A stretch of DNA of 64,000 bases from Candidatus Gallacutalibacter stercoravium (GCA_018716975.1 DVJE01000013.1:1-64000), one strand, 5' to 3'. Numbered from the stretch's first letter, positions 42,612 to 52,100 are shown. Translations and numbers: made by a program. The notes: generated by a model not told the origin, from the letters alone.

Positions 42612-44468
42612 CTAAAACGGAAGATCGCCGCCGCTCACGGGGATTTCTTCCCCGGTCAAATCCGGCGGCAGCTTCATCACAACGCATTCGGTGGGCACGC
42701 CGTTGACGCGCTTGGCCTTGGTCATGGCCCGGCCCCGCGTTTCAATCAGCCCGTGCTCGCGCAGGTAGCTCAGCAGCGCTTGCGCGGAAAAACCCGCGTC
42801 CTCTGCGGCCCGGCGGAATACGCTGGATATGACGTAAGCGGTGTTGTCTTGTATCAGGCCGTAAACGTCGCCTTGCTCGCTGCCGGCGCGCATGCGGTTG
42901 GCGTTTTGGGTCACCCAGCCGCACATATACCGGTAACCCCGCTCCCCGGCCGAAACCGCCGCTTTGCCGGCTAAAAACTGCGAAACGTCTTGCGCCGATA
43001 GGCATTGCCCGTCTTGAAACAGCCAGCGGGTGGCCAGCGTGTCGGCAACCAGCACCACGGCGGCCGCCATGGCCTGTTTTTCGGTGGCGTCGGTCTCGCC
43101 CAGCTGCCGGAAGAAATCCTGGTAAAGCGCCGCGGCCTCGTCAACGCTTTGCGGTTCTTCGCACAAATGCCGCACAAATTCCCGCCCGGCAAAGCCGTAG
43201 TTCTTTTTCACCACCCCGCTTACCGCGTGGCCGTCTTCAATGATTTTTTCCGCGGCCCGGCATTCGATTTCAATCACCCGGTTGATGGCCCCGGCGCCGC
43301 TTTGGCTGCCTGTAATGGGGCTTTCTCCGGTGGTGAGGATACAGTTGGCCCAAGTGGGCGTTTGGTCTACGCCGCCGGTGCGCGTCCCTCTGGTGCGGCC
43401 CACGCCTTCCGCCAGGGCGTAAACGTCAAACACCAGCTTACCCCGGGCGTCCCGGGCCAATTGGAGCTCGTCCACGCAAAGGGGCAGGTGGTTGAAAAAG
43501 GCCGCCAGTTTTTCACGGCCCACCACGGTGCTGTTGAACGTTTGGATGTACCGCCCCAGCTCCGGGTTGCCCCACACGCTGGCGGCCAGCATCAAAGCCA
43601 CCGTTTTGCCGGTGCCCGATTCGCCGCCCCACAGGTGCACAAAAAAGGGGAGCGCGCCGCAGGGCTGCACCAGCACCGAGGCGAAGGAGGCCGCCAGCAT
43701 CACGCGGGCCATTACGCTGCCGCGGCGGATTTCTTTTGCCGTTTCATACCACAGCTCCCGCCGGCCGTGGCTGGTAACCGCCTGAAAGAGGTGCTTAAAA
43801 TTGGCGTCGCCGTCGAAAATTAAGCCGTCTACATAGGGGGAGAATCCCTCGCCGGGGATGTACCCCAAGCGGGAGACGCTTTTGCGCTGCGGGATGATAT
43901 CGTAGTTGATGTTCTCCATATCGGATATGTAGCGCACCAGCGCCCGGGCGTTTTCGCTGGTAACGGCTATGCCTTGATCAGATAGCTGCAAAATCTTTTG
44001 ATTGCTGGCCAGCACGCTTTTTTCTACGATGATTTCCCGCCAACGGCGCTCCTCCCCCTTGTGAAAGGCCAATTTGAGCTTTTCCACCCCTGTGTCGATG
44101 TTCACCAGGCGTTCCACCGGCATCAAAGGATGGGGGCAGGCCACCTCGTCAAAACGGCCGTTGCGGCGGCTGACGCCCCAATCGCCGGCCTGCCATTCTC
44201 CGGCGTCTAGCTCCAGCTTTTGCCCGGTGAAGCAGGTAACGTTGTCTACATACACCATGCGGTTGCCAAGCTCCTTGGAGTCCATATAGGCCTTCAGCAT
44301 CCTTTTAAAGCCGGTGGCGTTGATGCCCACAACCTTGGCGTATTCCGCCAACTGATTGGTGGCCACCTCCCGCTCAAAGGGATTGGCGATAGACAAAACA
44401 TCCTCGTAAGGGGCCGGCGTGTTAAAATCCTCTCGGGTATACTGATATTCCGTAGCCGTCACCTCCAA
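42612..44468 (-). CDS. DUF927-domain helicase-like protein
   Basis: 618 aa. The DUF927 region covers the middle: Walker A GGESGTGKTV (281-290), FNSTVVGREKLAAFFNHLPLCVDELQ as the Walker B/sensor part and ILTTGESPITGSQ. The C-terminus has a winged-helix-like stretch (ALLSYLREHGLIETRGRAM). Such proteins accompany primases in phage, plasmid and integrative-element replication and are thought to act as replicative or processing helicases. The start is a TTG or a GTG two codons on, overlapping the primase gene by up to 10 bases, so translation is coupled. GC-rich codons match the host; no other phage gene is near. Confidence 0.85.
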   Translation of the reverse strand: MEVTATEYQYTREDFNTPAPYEDVLSIANPFEREVATNQLAEYAKVVGINATGFKRMLKAYMDSKELGNRMVYVDNVTCFTGQKLELDAGEWQAGDWGVSRRNGRFDEVACPHPLMPVERLVNIDTGVEKLKLAFHKGEERRWREIIVEKSVLASNQKILQLSDQGIAVTSENARALVRYISDMENINYDIIPQRKSVSRLGYIPGEGFSPYVDGLIFDGDANFKHLFQAVTSHGRRELWYETAKEIRRGSVMARVMLAASFASVLVQPCGALPFFVHLWGGESGTGKTVALMLAASVWGNPELGRYIQTFNSTVVGREKLAAFFNHLPLCVDELQLARDARGKLVFDVYALAEGVGRTRGTRTGGVDQTPTWANCILTTGESPITGSQSGAGAINRVIEIECRAAEKIIEDGHAVSGVVKKNYGFAGREFVRHLCEEPQSVDEAAALYQDFFRQLGETDATEKQAMAAAVVLVADTLATRWLFQDGQCLSAQDVSQFLAGKAAVSAGERGYRYMCGWVTQNANRMRAGSEQGDVYGLIQDNTAYVISSVFRRAAEDAGFSAQALLSYLREHGLIETRGRAMTKAKRVNGVPTECVVMKLPPDLTGEEIPVSGGDLPF

Positions 44469-44983
44469 TGCGCCGATTCAAAGTAGTAATTGTCCAAATA
44501 GTCCAGCCGCCCCAACGCCGCGGCGTATTGCCCCCACGCGGGGCTTTCCTGCGGCGTTTCTGCGGCGGGCTTTGCCATGCTGCGAATTGTCAACGCCTCC
44601 TTGCATTTGGCCCGGTATTCAGCCCGGCGGGCCTCTAATTCACGGTTTTGCGCCCAGCGCTCGTGCCTGCGTTTTTGCAGCTGCAAAGGGTTCGCCCGGC
44701 GCCCCAGCGGCAAATTTAAGCGAAAATCCTCCGCCAACCGGCTGACGGCGCCTTTAAAATCCAGACGGAACAGCTGCATCACAAAGCTGATAACGTCGCC
44801 GCCGCAGCCGCAGCCAAAGCAGTAATAGGAGTTGCTTTCGGGGTAGATTTTTAGGCTGGGGGTATCCTCCCGGTGCATCGGGCAAAGAAGGAATCCGGCG
44901 CGGTTGGGCGCATAGCCGTAGTGCTTCACCACCTCGGCAATAGAAAGCTGATCTTTCACTTGCCGTGCCAAATCTGTTTGCAT
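44459..44983 (-). CDS. CHC2 zinc-finger primase-like protein, truncated form
   Basis: 174 aa from the ATG preceded by AAAGGAGC. It carries only the DNA-binding zinc finger of DnaG-type primases: C34-x2-H37 and C55-x2-C58 (LLCPMHREDTPSLK, YYCFGCGCGGDVISF), then a basic helical tail. The catalytic TOPRIM domain is absent, so it cannot prime alone and probably loads or recruits a primase or the DUF927 partner encoded by the overlapping next gene. The pair resembles the replication module of a phage or satellite element left without its other genes. Driven by an AT-rich promoter with a dyad. Confidence 0.88.
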   Translation of the reverse strand: MQTDLARQVKDQLSIAEVVKHYGYAPNRAGFLLCPMHREDTPSLKIYPESNSYYCFGCGCGGDVISFVMQLFRLDFKGAVSRLAEDFRLNLPLGRRANPLQLQKRRHERWAQNRELEARRAEYRAKCKEALTIRSMAKPAAETPQESPAWGQYAAALGRLDYLDNYYFESAHWR

Positions 44984-45074
44984 CGCGTTCGCTCCTTTTA
45001 GCGGCAAAGACGTTTCTGACGGCGCCTTTGCCGAATACGTGCGGCAAAACACAAAATTAGAATAAATCATTAAA

Positions 45075-45134
45075 TTTTACTTTGTAAAAGCGCTGTTTTA
45101 ATTTAAGTATATCATTTTTATTTTAATTTTGCAA
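45075..45134 (-). promoter_or_regulatory. Promoter and candidate operator of the primase/DUF927 pair
   Basis: On the minus strand TTGCAA (45129-45134), 17-base spacer, TATACT (45106-45111). About 15-30 bases downstream is the dyad TTTTAC-ttt-GTAAAA (45075-45089), well placed for repression. The block is strongly AT-rich against a GC-rich background. Confidence 0.65.
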
Positions 45135-45184
45135 CATACATTTAAAAATTTAACTCTTTAAGGCGCAATACACCGCTCTTCTCG

Positions 45185-45460
45185 CTCGGAACAATCGGAG
45201 CAGCCGGAACCGCTGGTGCAATCGAGGCAGTGGAGCAACGGAGCAACGGAGCAGTCAGAACAACGGAGCAGTCGGAGCCGCCCGAGCAACCGGATAGCGC
45301 GGATAGAAATAGAAAGGCAGCAGCAAAACCTTTCAACCGGGGCCCTAACAAGCTGAAAAGGGCATAAGCCGCCTTTTCAAAGGCCTTTTCAAAGGGGCAA
45401 CCCTCCGCCGTTTGCGCCTTTTACACCATTTGTGCCTTTTACACCGTTTGCATCGTTTGC
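45185..45460. repeat. Two families of degenerate short tandem repeats
   Basis: GGAGCAACGGAGCAACGGAGC-like units (about 45195-45297) are followed by CCTTTTCAAAGG units and then TTTGYGCCTTTTACACC units (about 45405-45460). No gene with a ribosome binding site is seen in 45135-45688. Confidence 0.6.
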
Positions 45461-45688
45461 CCCACGGCCCGTTGCGCGGTAAAGCTTCTTTTCTCTTTCT
45501 CGGCTTTTCAGCGGTTTGCTTTTGAGCAAAGGGGGCGGCGCCCTTTGCGCCGAAAGCCCGCCATGCAAAAATCCCCACCCGGCAAAAGCGCCTGGGTAGG
45601 GATTTGTTCTTGAGCCGAATGCCGCCCTGCCGGGGGAGGCTGAAAACCGCCGGTTCCGGCGTCGAGCATCGAGCAAAGGGCAATTTTA

Positions 45689-48067
45689 TTATCGCTTTTC
45701 TAGCCGGGCAAAGTTCGACATCAGCTTTTTGGTGCCCGCTTTGGCAAAGGCAATTTCTAAAAGCGTGTCGTTGCCCATGGGGGTGGCGGATAAAATAACC
45801 CCGTCGCCAAAAACCTTGTGATACACCTGGTCGCCCACCTGCAGCGCGGGGTGAACGCCGCCGGCGCCGGGCAAAACCTGGCCGAAATGCCGCGCCGCGT
45901 TGGCCGACTTCAGGCGGGTTTCATAAGCGGAGGTGGGGGGCCGCACCCCCGGATCCGGCTTTTTCCAATCGCGGGCGCGGGAGCGATCCACCAGCTCCTC
46001 GGGGATTTCTGCGGTAAAGCGCGACATTTTATTGCGCGAGGTGCTGCCGAACAGCATGCGGCTATCGGCGTTTAGAATATACAGGCGCTCCTTTGCCCGG
46101 GTGATGGCCACATAGGCCAGCCTGCGCTCCTCTTCGATTTCGCCGGGGTTATAGATGGCCTGCAGCCCGGGGAAAATCCCCTCTTCAAAGCCCGGCAAAA
46201 ACACCACCGGGAACTCCAACCCCTTGGCCGAGTGCATGGTCATCAGCACAACCGACTGGGCGTTTTCGTCGTAGTTGTCGATATCGGTCATCAGCGAAAC
46301 TTCCTCTAAAAAGCCCGAAAGGCTGGCCTCTTCGCCGTTTTCTTCCTCATACTTGATGATATTGGAGGCAAGCTCGTTGATATTTTCCACCCGGCTTTCG
46401 CTTTCTTCCTTTTCCGACCGGATGGCGGCGATATACTGGGTTTTTTCCAGCACCAGCTCATACAGCTGCCGCAAAGAAACCTCTTCGTCTTGCGAGGCGG
46501 CAATCAGCTCGTCTATCAAGCGGGCAAACTGCTGCAACTTTGGGGCGGCGCGGCGCAGCGATTCAAACTCGTCCGCCCGGCGGATAATCTCCAGCAGCTC
46601 CTCCCCCAGGGCCGACGCGATTTCAGAGGCCTGGGCAATGGTGCGCTCCCCGATGGAACGCTTGGGCATATTGATGATGCGCCGCAGCCGCATTTCATCG
46701 GCAGGGTTGTTGATAACGCTCAAATAGGCTATCATATCCCGAATTTCTTTGCGCTCATAAAAGCGAAAGCCGCCGATGATGCGGTAGGGGATGCCCGATT
46801 TCACAAACACCTTTTCAATCATATTGGATTGGGAGTTCATGCGGTAAAGCACGGCATAGTCGGTATACCGCCGCCCTTTCGACACGCCCTCTTGAATCAT
46901 ATCGGCGATGTACTTCGCCTCGTCGTGCTCGTTAAAAGAGGTGTGCACAAAGATCTTTTCCCCTTCGCCGTTGTCGGTCCACAGGGTTTTGCCTTTGCGC
47001 ATCTCGTTGTTGGCGATTACCGCGTTGGCGGCGTTTAAGATATTCTGGGTAGAGCGGTAGTTTTGCTCCAAACGGATCACCACCGCGTCGGGGTAGCTTT
47101 TTTCAAAGCTCATAATATTCTCGATTGTGGCGCCGCGGAACTTATAGATGCTTTGGTCGTCGTCGCCCACCACGCACAGGTTGCGCCGCTTGCCCGCCAA
47201 CAGCTGAATAAAGCGGTATTGCACGCGGTTGGTGTCTTGATATTCATCCACCAAAATATAGCGAAAGCGGTTTTGATAATACTCCAGCACCTCGGGGTAC
47301 TGCTCCAGCAGCAGCACCGCGTTGGTGAGCAGATCGTCAAAATCCATGGCGTCCGCCTCCCGCAGCCGGCGCTGATACAGCGTATACGCCTGCGCCACTT
47401 TTGCCAGGCGAAAATCGTTGCCCGCCTGGCGCGCGTATTCCCCGGCGTCTATCATGGCGTCTTTTGCGTGAGAAATTTCTGCCTGAATGGTTTTATACGA
47501 AATGTTCTTGTCGTCTATATTCAGCGCCTTCTGGCAATCCTTAATCAACCGGCGGGTGTCGTCGGCGTCGTATACCGTAAAATGCTTGGTATAGCCCAGG
47601 CGTTCCCCATCCCTGCGCAACATGCGCGCGCAGGTGGAGTGAAAGGTAGAAGCCCAAATCTCCTCCCCTTGGGGCCCCAGCATAGAGGCCAGGCGATCTT
47701 TCAGCTCCCCCGCCGCCTTGTTGGTAAAGGTAATGGCCAAAACCTGCCAGGGCTGCGCCGGGTTTACCGCCAGCTTGCGGGCCAATTCCCCGGGCAGCAG
47801 CCCGCCGCCGGATAACGCCGCTTCCATTTGCTCTATTTCTTCTTGCGAAGGCGCCTCGCCCACCGCATCGCTCTCATATGCGTCGCCGTAGCGAATGATA
47901 TTGGCTATCCGGTTCACCAGCACCGTGGTTTTGCCGCTGCCCGCGCCGGCCAAAATCAGCAGCGGGCCGTTCACATGAAACACAGCCTCCCTTTGCTTTT
48001 CATTCATGCGGGAAAATTCTTGTTCCATGAGCTTTTTTCTAAGTGCAATCAGCTTTTGATTTGTCAT
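45689..48067 (-). CDS. pcrA: ATP-dependent DNA helicase PcrA/UvrD
   Basis: 792 aa from the ATG with GGAG 8 bases upstream. SF1A helicase motifs: MNEKQREAVFHVNGPLLILAGAGSGKTT (split here as Q-motif and Walker A AGAGSGKTT), ITFTNKAAGELKDRL, VDEYQDTNRVQYRF, GDDDQSIYKFRGA, LEQNYRST and MTMHSAKGLEFPVVFLPG. The C-terminal VGDQVYHKVFGDGVIL is the PcrA tudor-like domain that contacts RNA polymerase. It works in nucleotide-excision repair and in removing RecA and stalled polymerase. An extra acidic insert (SQEEIEQMEAALSGGG) sits in domain 1A. Monocistronic from a clear promoter. Confidence 0.96.
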   Translation of the reverse strand: MTNQKLIALRKKLMEQEFSRMNEKQREAVFHVNGPLLILAGAGSGKTTVLVNRIANIIRYGDAYESDAVGEAPSQEEIEQMEAALSGGGLLPGELARKLAVNPAQPWQVLAITFTNKAAGELKDRLASMLGPQGEEIWASTFHSTCARMLRRDGERLGYTKHFTVYDADDTRRLIKDCQKALNIDDKNISYKTIQAEISHAKDAMIDAGEYARQAGNDFRLAKVAQAYTLYQRRLREADAMDFDDLLTNAVLLLEQYPEVLEYYQNRFRYILVDEYQDTNRVQYRFIQLLAGKRRNLCVVGDDDQSIYKFRGATIENIMSFEKSYPDAVVIRLEQNYRSTQNILNAANAVIANNEMRKGKTLWTDNGEGEKIFVHTSFNEHDEAKYIADMIQEGVSKGRRYTDYAVLYRMNSQSNMIEKVFVKSGIPYRIIGGFRFYERKEIRDMIAYLSVINNPADEMRLRRIINMPKRSIGERTIAQASEIASALGEELLEIIRRADEFESLRRAAPKLQQFARLIDELIAASQDEEVSLRQLYELVLEKTQYIAAIRSEKEESESRVENINELASNIIKYEEENGEEASLSGFLEEVSLMTDIDNYDENAQSVVLMTMHSAKGLEFPVVFLPGFEEGIFPGLQAIYNPGEIEEERRLAYVAITRAKERLYILNADSRMLFGSTSRNKMSRFTAEIPEELVDRSRARDWKKPDPGVRPPTSAYETRLKSANAARHFGQVLPGAGGVHPALQVGDQVYHKVFGDGVILSATPMGNDTLLEIAFAKAGTKKLMSNFARLEKR

Positions 48068-48240
48068 AATTAGCTCCCATCCCACTCATGCGCGAATTTG
48101 CCGCCTGCCCCCTTTGTTTAAAACCCGGCGTTTCTGTTGCAATTTCTCCCAACAGAAAAAATCAACGCGCAGCCGGTTGAAACGGTTAAACGGCGGCAGA
48201 CGGCTTCCTCTTCCTAAAACCGCAATAGGCTATCCAATTT

Positions 48241-48269
48241 ATTATAGCGGATTTCGGCGGCAATGGCAA
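48241..48269 (-). promoter_or_regulatory. Sigma-A promoter of pcrA
   Basis: On the minus strand TTGCCA (48264-48269), 17-base spacer, TATAAT (48241-48246). Confidence 0.8.
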
Positions 48270-48562
48270 ATCAAAATGCAAAGCTTTGCCCCGCAGGCGG
48301 CGATTGGCCCGGCGGCTGGCCAAATAGCTGGCCCGGCGCCTGCAAAAAGGCCGGTTTTGGGGCTAGGCGCGCGCTTTCAGCGCGGCGACGGCCGCATAAT
48401 GCAGCACGGTAAAAGCGGGCGGCGCAAACCTTGGTGATTGGCACATTTTAGCACAAAACCGCACGCCGGGCAAGAAACAGCCCCCGCATCCCCCTGGCGG
48501 CGGCCAAAGGGGAGCGCTTTTCTCACAAGCCGCCTCAAAGCTCCGTTACGGGCCGTTGCCGC

Positions 48563-48591
48563 TTGTTGCCCGTGGCGAAACGTGCTATAGT
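48563..48591 (+). promoter_or_regulatory. Promoter of the polysaccharide deacetylase gene
   Basis: TTGTTG (48563-48568), 17-base spacer, TATAGT (48586-48591). The wider gap 48270-48562 shows no gene. Confidence 0.6.
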
Positions 48592-48637
48592 GTAGGCAGC
48601 ATCTTTCGCCGAAAACAACAAGAATAGGGGGCTTTTT

Positions 48638-49333
48638 ATGTTCCAGGGCAAAACAAAAGCGGTTACCTTTAGCTATGACGACGGCGTAACGCAAGACAGG
48701 CGGCTGGTAGATATGTTCAACCGCTACGGCTTAAAGGCCACCTTTAACCTTAATTCCGGCTTGCTGGGCGCGCCGGGCACGGTGCGGATAGAGGGCCGGC
48801 CCATTGCGCACAACAAGGTGCCGGCCGCACAGGTGCGCGCCCTTTACGCCGGGCACGAAATTGCGGCCCACACCTTAACGCACCCCATGCTGACCGATTT
48901 GCCCGACGAAGAGATCTGCCGGCAGGTGGAGCAAGATAGGCTGGCGCTGTCGGAGCTGGCGGGCTACGAGGTAACCGGCATGGCCTACCCCGGCGGGGAT
49001 CCCAATTACAACGATCACGTAGCCGGCGTTATCCGCGCGCAAACCGGGGTGAAATACGCCCGCACCATCCGCTGCTGCTATCATTTTTCTCCCCAAGCGG
49101 ATCTATACCGGTTTCAACCCAGCGTATACCATATGGAGTGGGAAAAGCTTTTCTCTCTGGGCGAGCAGTTTTTAAAGCTGGACGCCGAAACGCCCCAGGT
49201 GCTGTATGTTTGGGGCCACAGCTACGAGTTTGATTACGAAAACACCTGGGATAAATTTGAAGAATTTTGCCGCCTCATCAGCGGCCGGCCCGATATTTTT
49301 TACGGCACCAACCGCCAGGTGTTCGGGCTATAA
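48638..49333 (+). CDS. Polysaccharide deacetylase (CE4/NodB) family protein
   Basis: 231 aa. NodB motif 1 is TFSYDDG (the catalytic base and metal Asp pair), motif 2 is HEIAAHTLTHP with the HxxxH metal ligands, and motif 3-like MAYPGGDPN follows. VLYVWGHSYEF near the end supplies the late His. These zinc enzymes remove N-acetyl groups from chitooligosaccharide, peptidoglycan or similar polymers. There is no signal peptide or anchor, so a cytosolic, small-substrate role is more likely than wall modification. AGGGGGC stands 9 bases before the ATG. Confidence 0.9.
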   Translation: MFQGKTKAVTFSYDDGVTQDRRLVDMFNRYGLKATFNLNSGLLGAPGTVRIEGRPIAHNKVPAAQVRALYAGHEIAAHTLTHPMLTDLPDEEICRQVEQDRLALSELAGYEVTGMAYPGGDPNYNDHVAGVIRAQTGVKYARTIRCCYHFSPQADLYRFQPSVYHMEWEKLFSLGEQFLKLDAETPQVLYVWGHSYEFDYENTWDKFEEFCRLISGRPDIFYGTNRQVFGL

Positions 49334-49454
49334 TCCCCGCGAAACGGCAAAACGGCACAACACCGGAGCAGTGGAGCAGCGAAACAACACAACAGTAGAA
49401 CGGCACAACAGCAGAGCAGCAGCCGGGCGGCAGAGCACGGAGCATTGGAACATC

Positions 49455-49506
49455 AGAGCATCGGAGCATCGGGGCGCGCCCGGCTGCTCCGATGCTCCGA
49501 TGCCCT
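49455..49506. repeat. Long imperfect inverted repeat in a repeat-rich gap
   Basis: GCATCGGAGCATCGG near 49457-49471 is mirrored by CCGATGCTCCGATGC near 49488-49502 around a GCGCGC centre. It is bordered by GGAGCAGTGGAGCAGC-like and CGGCACAACA-like degenerate repeats (49350-49455) and by further CTGCTCCGATGC copies. No U tract follows. Confidence 0.6.
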
Positions 49507-49550
49507 GCTGCTCCGATGCTTTGTTCCTCCGGCGTTTGGGGCCAACCGGC

Positions 49551-49602
49551 TTGACTGCCCGGCGCAGGTGTGTTATTATTAGGTTAGTTTATGCTAACAT
49601 AA
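49551..49602 (+). promoter_or_regulatory. Promoter with a DtxR-like operator for the HMA protein gene
   Basis: TTGACT (49551-49556), 17-base spacer, TATTAT (49574-49579). A dyad overlaps the start region: TTAGGTTAG (49579-49587), six bases, CTAACATAA (49594-49602). The half-sites match those of DtxR/IdeR-type iron boxes except for a wider centre, so metal-dependent repression is likely. Confidence 0.6.
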
Positions 49603-49766
49603 AACAGGTTGCCCTCCGTCGTTGCTCTCGGGAGCCCCGGCAAAGCCCATGCGCGGCAAACCTTTCGCCTTGGCGCGCAACCAAACCGCCGCCGGAAGCG
49701 GCCAACCGGGCGCCGCCCCGCCGCCCGACTATGGCAACCAATCACTTTTAAGAGGAGGAAGCGGAT

Positions 49767-50024
49767 ATGATGAAATACACGGTTACGGTAGACGGTATGC
49801 AGTGCGGCATGTGCGAGGCGCATGTGAACGAGGCGGTGCGCAAAGCTTTTTCGGTGAAAAAGGTGCAGTCTTCCCACAGCAAAAAGCAAACGGTGGTCAT
49901 CACCGATTCGCCCATTGACCAACAAGAGCTGCAAGCCGTGATTAACAACACCGGCTACACGGCGTTGGCGGTATCCGGCGAGCCCTACGAAAAAAAGGGG
50001 CTGTTCTCCGCCTTTCGCAAATAA
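49767..50024 (+). CDS. Heavy-metal-associated (HMA) domain protein
   Basis: 85 aa, one ferredoxin-like HMA domain. The metal loop is MQCGMCEAHVNEAV (MxCxxC variant with an extra downstream Met pattern), followed by KVQSSHSKKQTVVIT and a C-terminal Phe-rich tail GLFSAFRK. HMA proteins bind Cu(I) or other soft metals and hand them on. AGGAGG stands 8 bases before the first ATG. The operator-like dyad at its promoter suggests control by metal, perhaps iron, rather than a CopY/CsoR system. It is monocistronic; no P-type ATPase is adjacent. Confidence 0.88.
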   Translation: MMKYTVTVDGMQCGMCEAHVNEAVRKAFSVKKVQSSHSKKQTVVITDSPIDQQELQAVINNTGYTALAVSGEPYEKKGLFSAFRK

Positions 50025-50138
50025 GGCAAGCGCCCGGCAACCCACAGCCCGGCTTTCTTTTTATCAAAACGGCGCCATGCGCCCAAAGGCGGGCGAGGCT
50101 GGGGTAAAAAGCGGCTGCACCCTTTCGCTTTGGGGGCC

Positions 50139-50597
50139 TTATGCGCCCTGCCGGGCCTCCGGCTCCACATAAGCGCCGTCAGGGGCCGGGGCGGTTATTT
50201 CGGTTACCGTTGCCTCCGGCTGTGAAAAAGACTGAAAAGCGGCAAAATGAAGCGCCGCCATCAAAACGGTTAGCACGGCCAGGGCGATGAGGATGCCCGC
50301 CGCCACCCTCCAGATTCTTCGGTTTCGTTGGTTGCGCTGGGCCAGCAACAGGTTCAGCTGTTCCAGCTGCCCGGCGATGGGATCCGCCTCGGCGGAAGGC
50401 TCCACCTCGCGCCCCAGCAACCGGCTCACCGGCACCTCAAAAATTTCAGCCAGGCGGATGAGCAAATCCGCGTCCGGCACAGAGAGCTGATTTTCCCATT
50501 TCGATATGGTTTGGCGGGTAACGTGCAGCCGCTCGGCCAGCGCCTCTTGCGACAGCCCCTTTGCCTTGCGCAGTTTTTTTAGGTTTTCATGAAACAT
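50139..50597 (-). CDS. XRE-family regulator with a C-terminal membrane helix
   Basis: 152 aa. An N-terminal helix-turn-helix (about 5-60: LRKAKGLSQEALAERLHVTRQTISKWE read across two helices) is followed by a linker, a basic patch (RNQRNRRIWR) and one membrane helix (about 95-118). The short extracellular tail is acidic. Regulators of this layout are common in clostridia, bind operators while membrane-tethered, and often sense envelope stress or a peptide. AGGAGGAAAAC lies upstream of the ATG. It is convergent with the HMA gene; no other partner gene is on its transcript. The gap 50598-51025 shows no gene. Confidence 0.88.
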   Translation of the reverse strand: MFHENLKKLRKAKGLSQEALAERLHVTRQTISKWENQLSVPDADLLIRLAEIFEVPVSRLLGREVEPSAEADPIAGQLEQLNLLLAQRNQRNRRIWRVAAGILIALAVLTVLMAALHFAAFQSFSQPEATVTEITAPAPDGAYVEPEARQGA

Positions 50598-51025
50598 GGT
50601 TTTCCTCCTTTACGGCGATCGCCCGCTTGCCCAATGCCCATTTGCGCGGCGCCGGGCGAAGCGGCGTTATCATCATACCGTAAGAACGCCGTTGCGGCAA
50701 GCAACGCAAACGAACAAGCCCCCCAACGGCGCAGGGTTGCCCGCCATCGCGTTTGCATGCGCGCCTTTCTACGCTTTACGCCTTTGCGCCCGGCGCACCC
50801 ATGGGCTAAAAACAAAGGGGGGATTCCGGCATATCCCTCAAGAGAAAAAGCCCGGCCGGCCCTTTTGCAACCGCTGTTTTTCACTTTGCGAATTGCCCAA
50901 CGCCCCGCGTCTTGGCTTACCGCGCCGCCTTTTGGCCACCGCCGCGCCGGGGCGCCGGGGCGCGGTTGCTGCAAGCGCGGCCGCGGGCACCCGGTTCAAC
51001 CGGCCCCTGCCCTTGCGCAAAACAG

Positions 51026-51068
51026 AACTCCCCTCAGAGCCTGCAACCAAGCCCCGAGGGGAGTTTTT
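51026..51068. terminator. Terminator downstream of galE
   Basis: AACTCCCCTC (51026-51035) pairs with GAGGGGAGTT (51056-51065), with T-rich tails on both strands. Confidence 0.8.
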
Positions 51069-51086
51069 ATGGTTTTTTATGATTTC

Positions 51087-52100
51087 TTACGCTTCAAACC
51101 CGTTGGGATTGTTCTTTTGCCAACGCCAGCTGTCTTCGCACATTTCGTCTAAATTGCGAACAGCCTTCCACCCCAGCTCTTGGTAGGCCTTGGTGGCGTC
51201 CGCATAGCACACGGCGATATCCCCCGGCCGCCGCGCCGTAATCCGGTAGGGAATCTTTTTGCCGCAGGCCTTTTCAAAGGCATGAATAATATCCAGCACG
51301 CTGTAGCCCACGCCTGTGCCCAGGTTATAGGCCACAACGCCGGGATTCTCGCCCAGCTTTTTCAGCGCCTTTACATGGCCCAAGGCCAAATCCACCACAT
51401 GGATATAATCCCGCACGCCGGTTCCGTCGGGCGTGTCGTAATCATTGCCGAACACGTTAACGCATTCCAGCTTGCCCACCGCCACCTGCGCCACATAGGG
51501 CAACAGGTTGTTGGGGATGCCCCGCGGGTTTTCGCCGATGCGGCCGCTCTTGTGGGCGCCGATGGGGTTGAAATAGCGCAACAAAATCACATTCCAGGCC
51601 GGATCCGACGTGTGCAGATCGGTTAAAATCTCTTCCAGCATCAGCTTGGTGCGCCCATAGGGGTTGGTTACGTGCAGCGCAAAGTCTTCGCGGATGGGCA
51701 CCGTTTTGGGGCTGCCGTATACCGTTGCCGAAGAGCTGAACACAATATTTTTCACCCCGTGCCGGCGCATACAATCGCACAAAATCAAGGTGCCGGTGAC
51801 GTTGTTGTGATAATACTCCAAAGGCTTGCTCACCGATTCGCCCACCGCCTTTAACCCGGCAAAGTGGATCACCGCCTCGATGTTCTCGTTATCAAAAACA
51901 TGGTTTACAGCCTGCTCGTCTAACAAATCCGCTTGATAAAAGGTTACATCTTTGCCGGTGATTTCGCGCACCCGCTGCAAAGACTCCTCGCAGGAATTGC
52001 ACAGGTTATCCAACACAACCACATCGTACCCCGCCGTTAACAGCTCCACGCAAGTATGGCTGCCGATATAGCCCGCGCCGCCTGTTACTAATATAGACAT
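51087..52100 (-). CDS. galE: UDP-glucose 4-epimerase
   Basis: 337 aa, the normal GalE length. The Rossmann NAD site is [16 protein letters not shown] (GxxGxxG), the catalytic Ser/Tyr/Lys are in FSSSATVYG and [14 protein letters not shown], and [14 protein letters not shown] and YNLGTG complete the SDR-extended pattern. It interconverts UDP-glucose and UDP-galactose (and possibly the GlcNAc forms) for Leloir metabolism and cell-surface glycans. No other galactose genes are adjacent. GAAGGGGG precedes the start. It has its own promoter and terminator. Confidence 0.96.
   Translation of the reverse strand: MSILVTGGAGYIGSHTCVELLTAGYDVVVLDNLCNSCEESLQRVREITGKDVTFYQADLLDEQAVNHVFDNENIEAVIHFAGLKAVGESVSKPLEYYHNNVTGTLILCDCMRRHGVKNIVFSSSATVYGSPKTVPIREDFALHVTNPYGRTKLMLEEILTDLHTSDPAWNVILLRYFNPIGAHKSGRIGENPRGIPNNLLPYVAQVAVGKLECVNVFGNDYDTPDGTGVRDYIHVVDLALGHVKALKKLGENPGVVAYNLGTGVGYSVLDIIHAFEKACGKKIPYRITARRPGDIAVCYADATKAYQELGWKAVRNLDEMCEDSWRWQKNNPNGFEA

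Noticed and set aside
45142-45683. Minus-strand frames between the primase promoter and pcrA
   Set aside because: They consist of tandem-repeat translation (Lys/Arg-rich) without ribosome binding sites.
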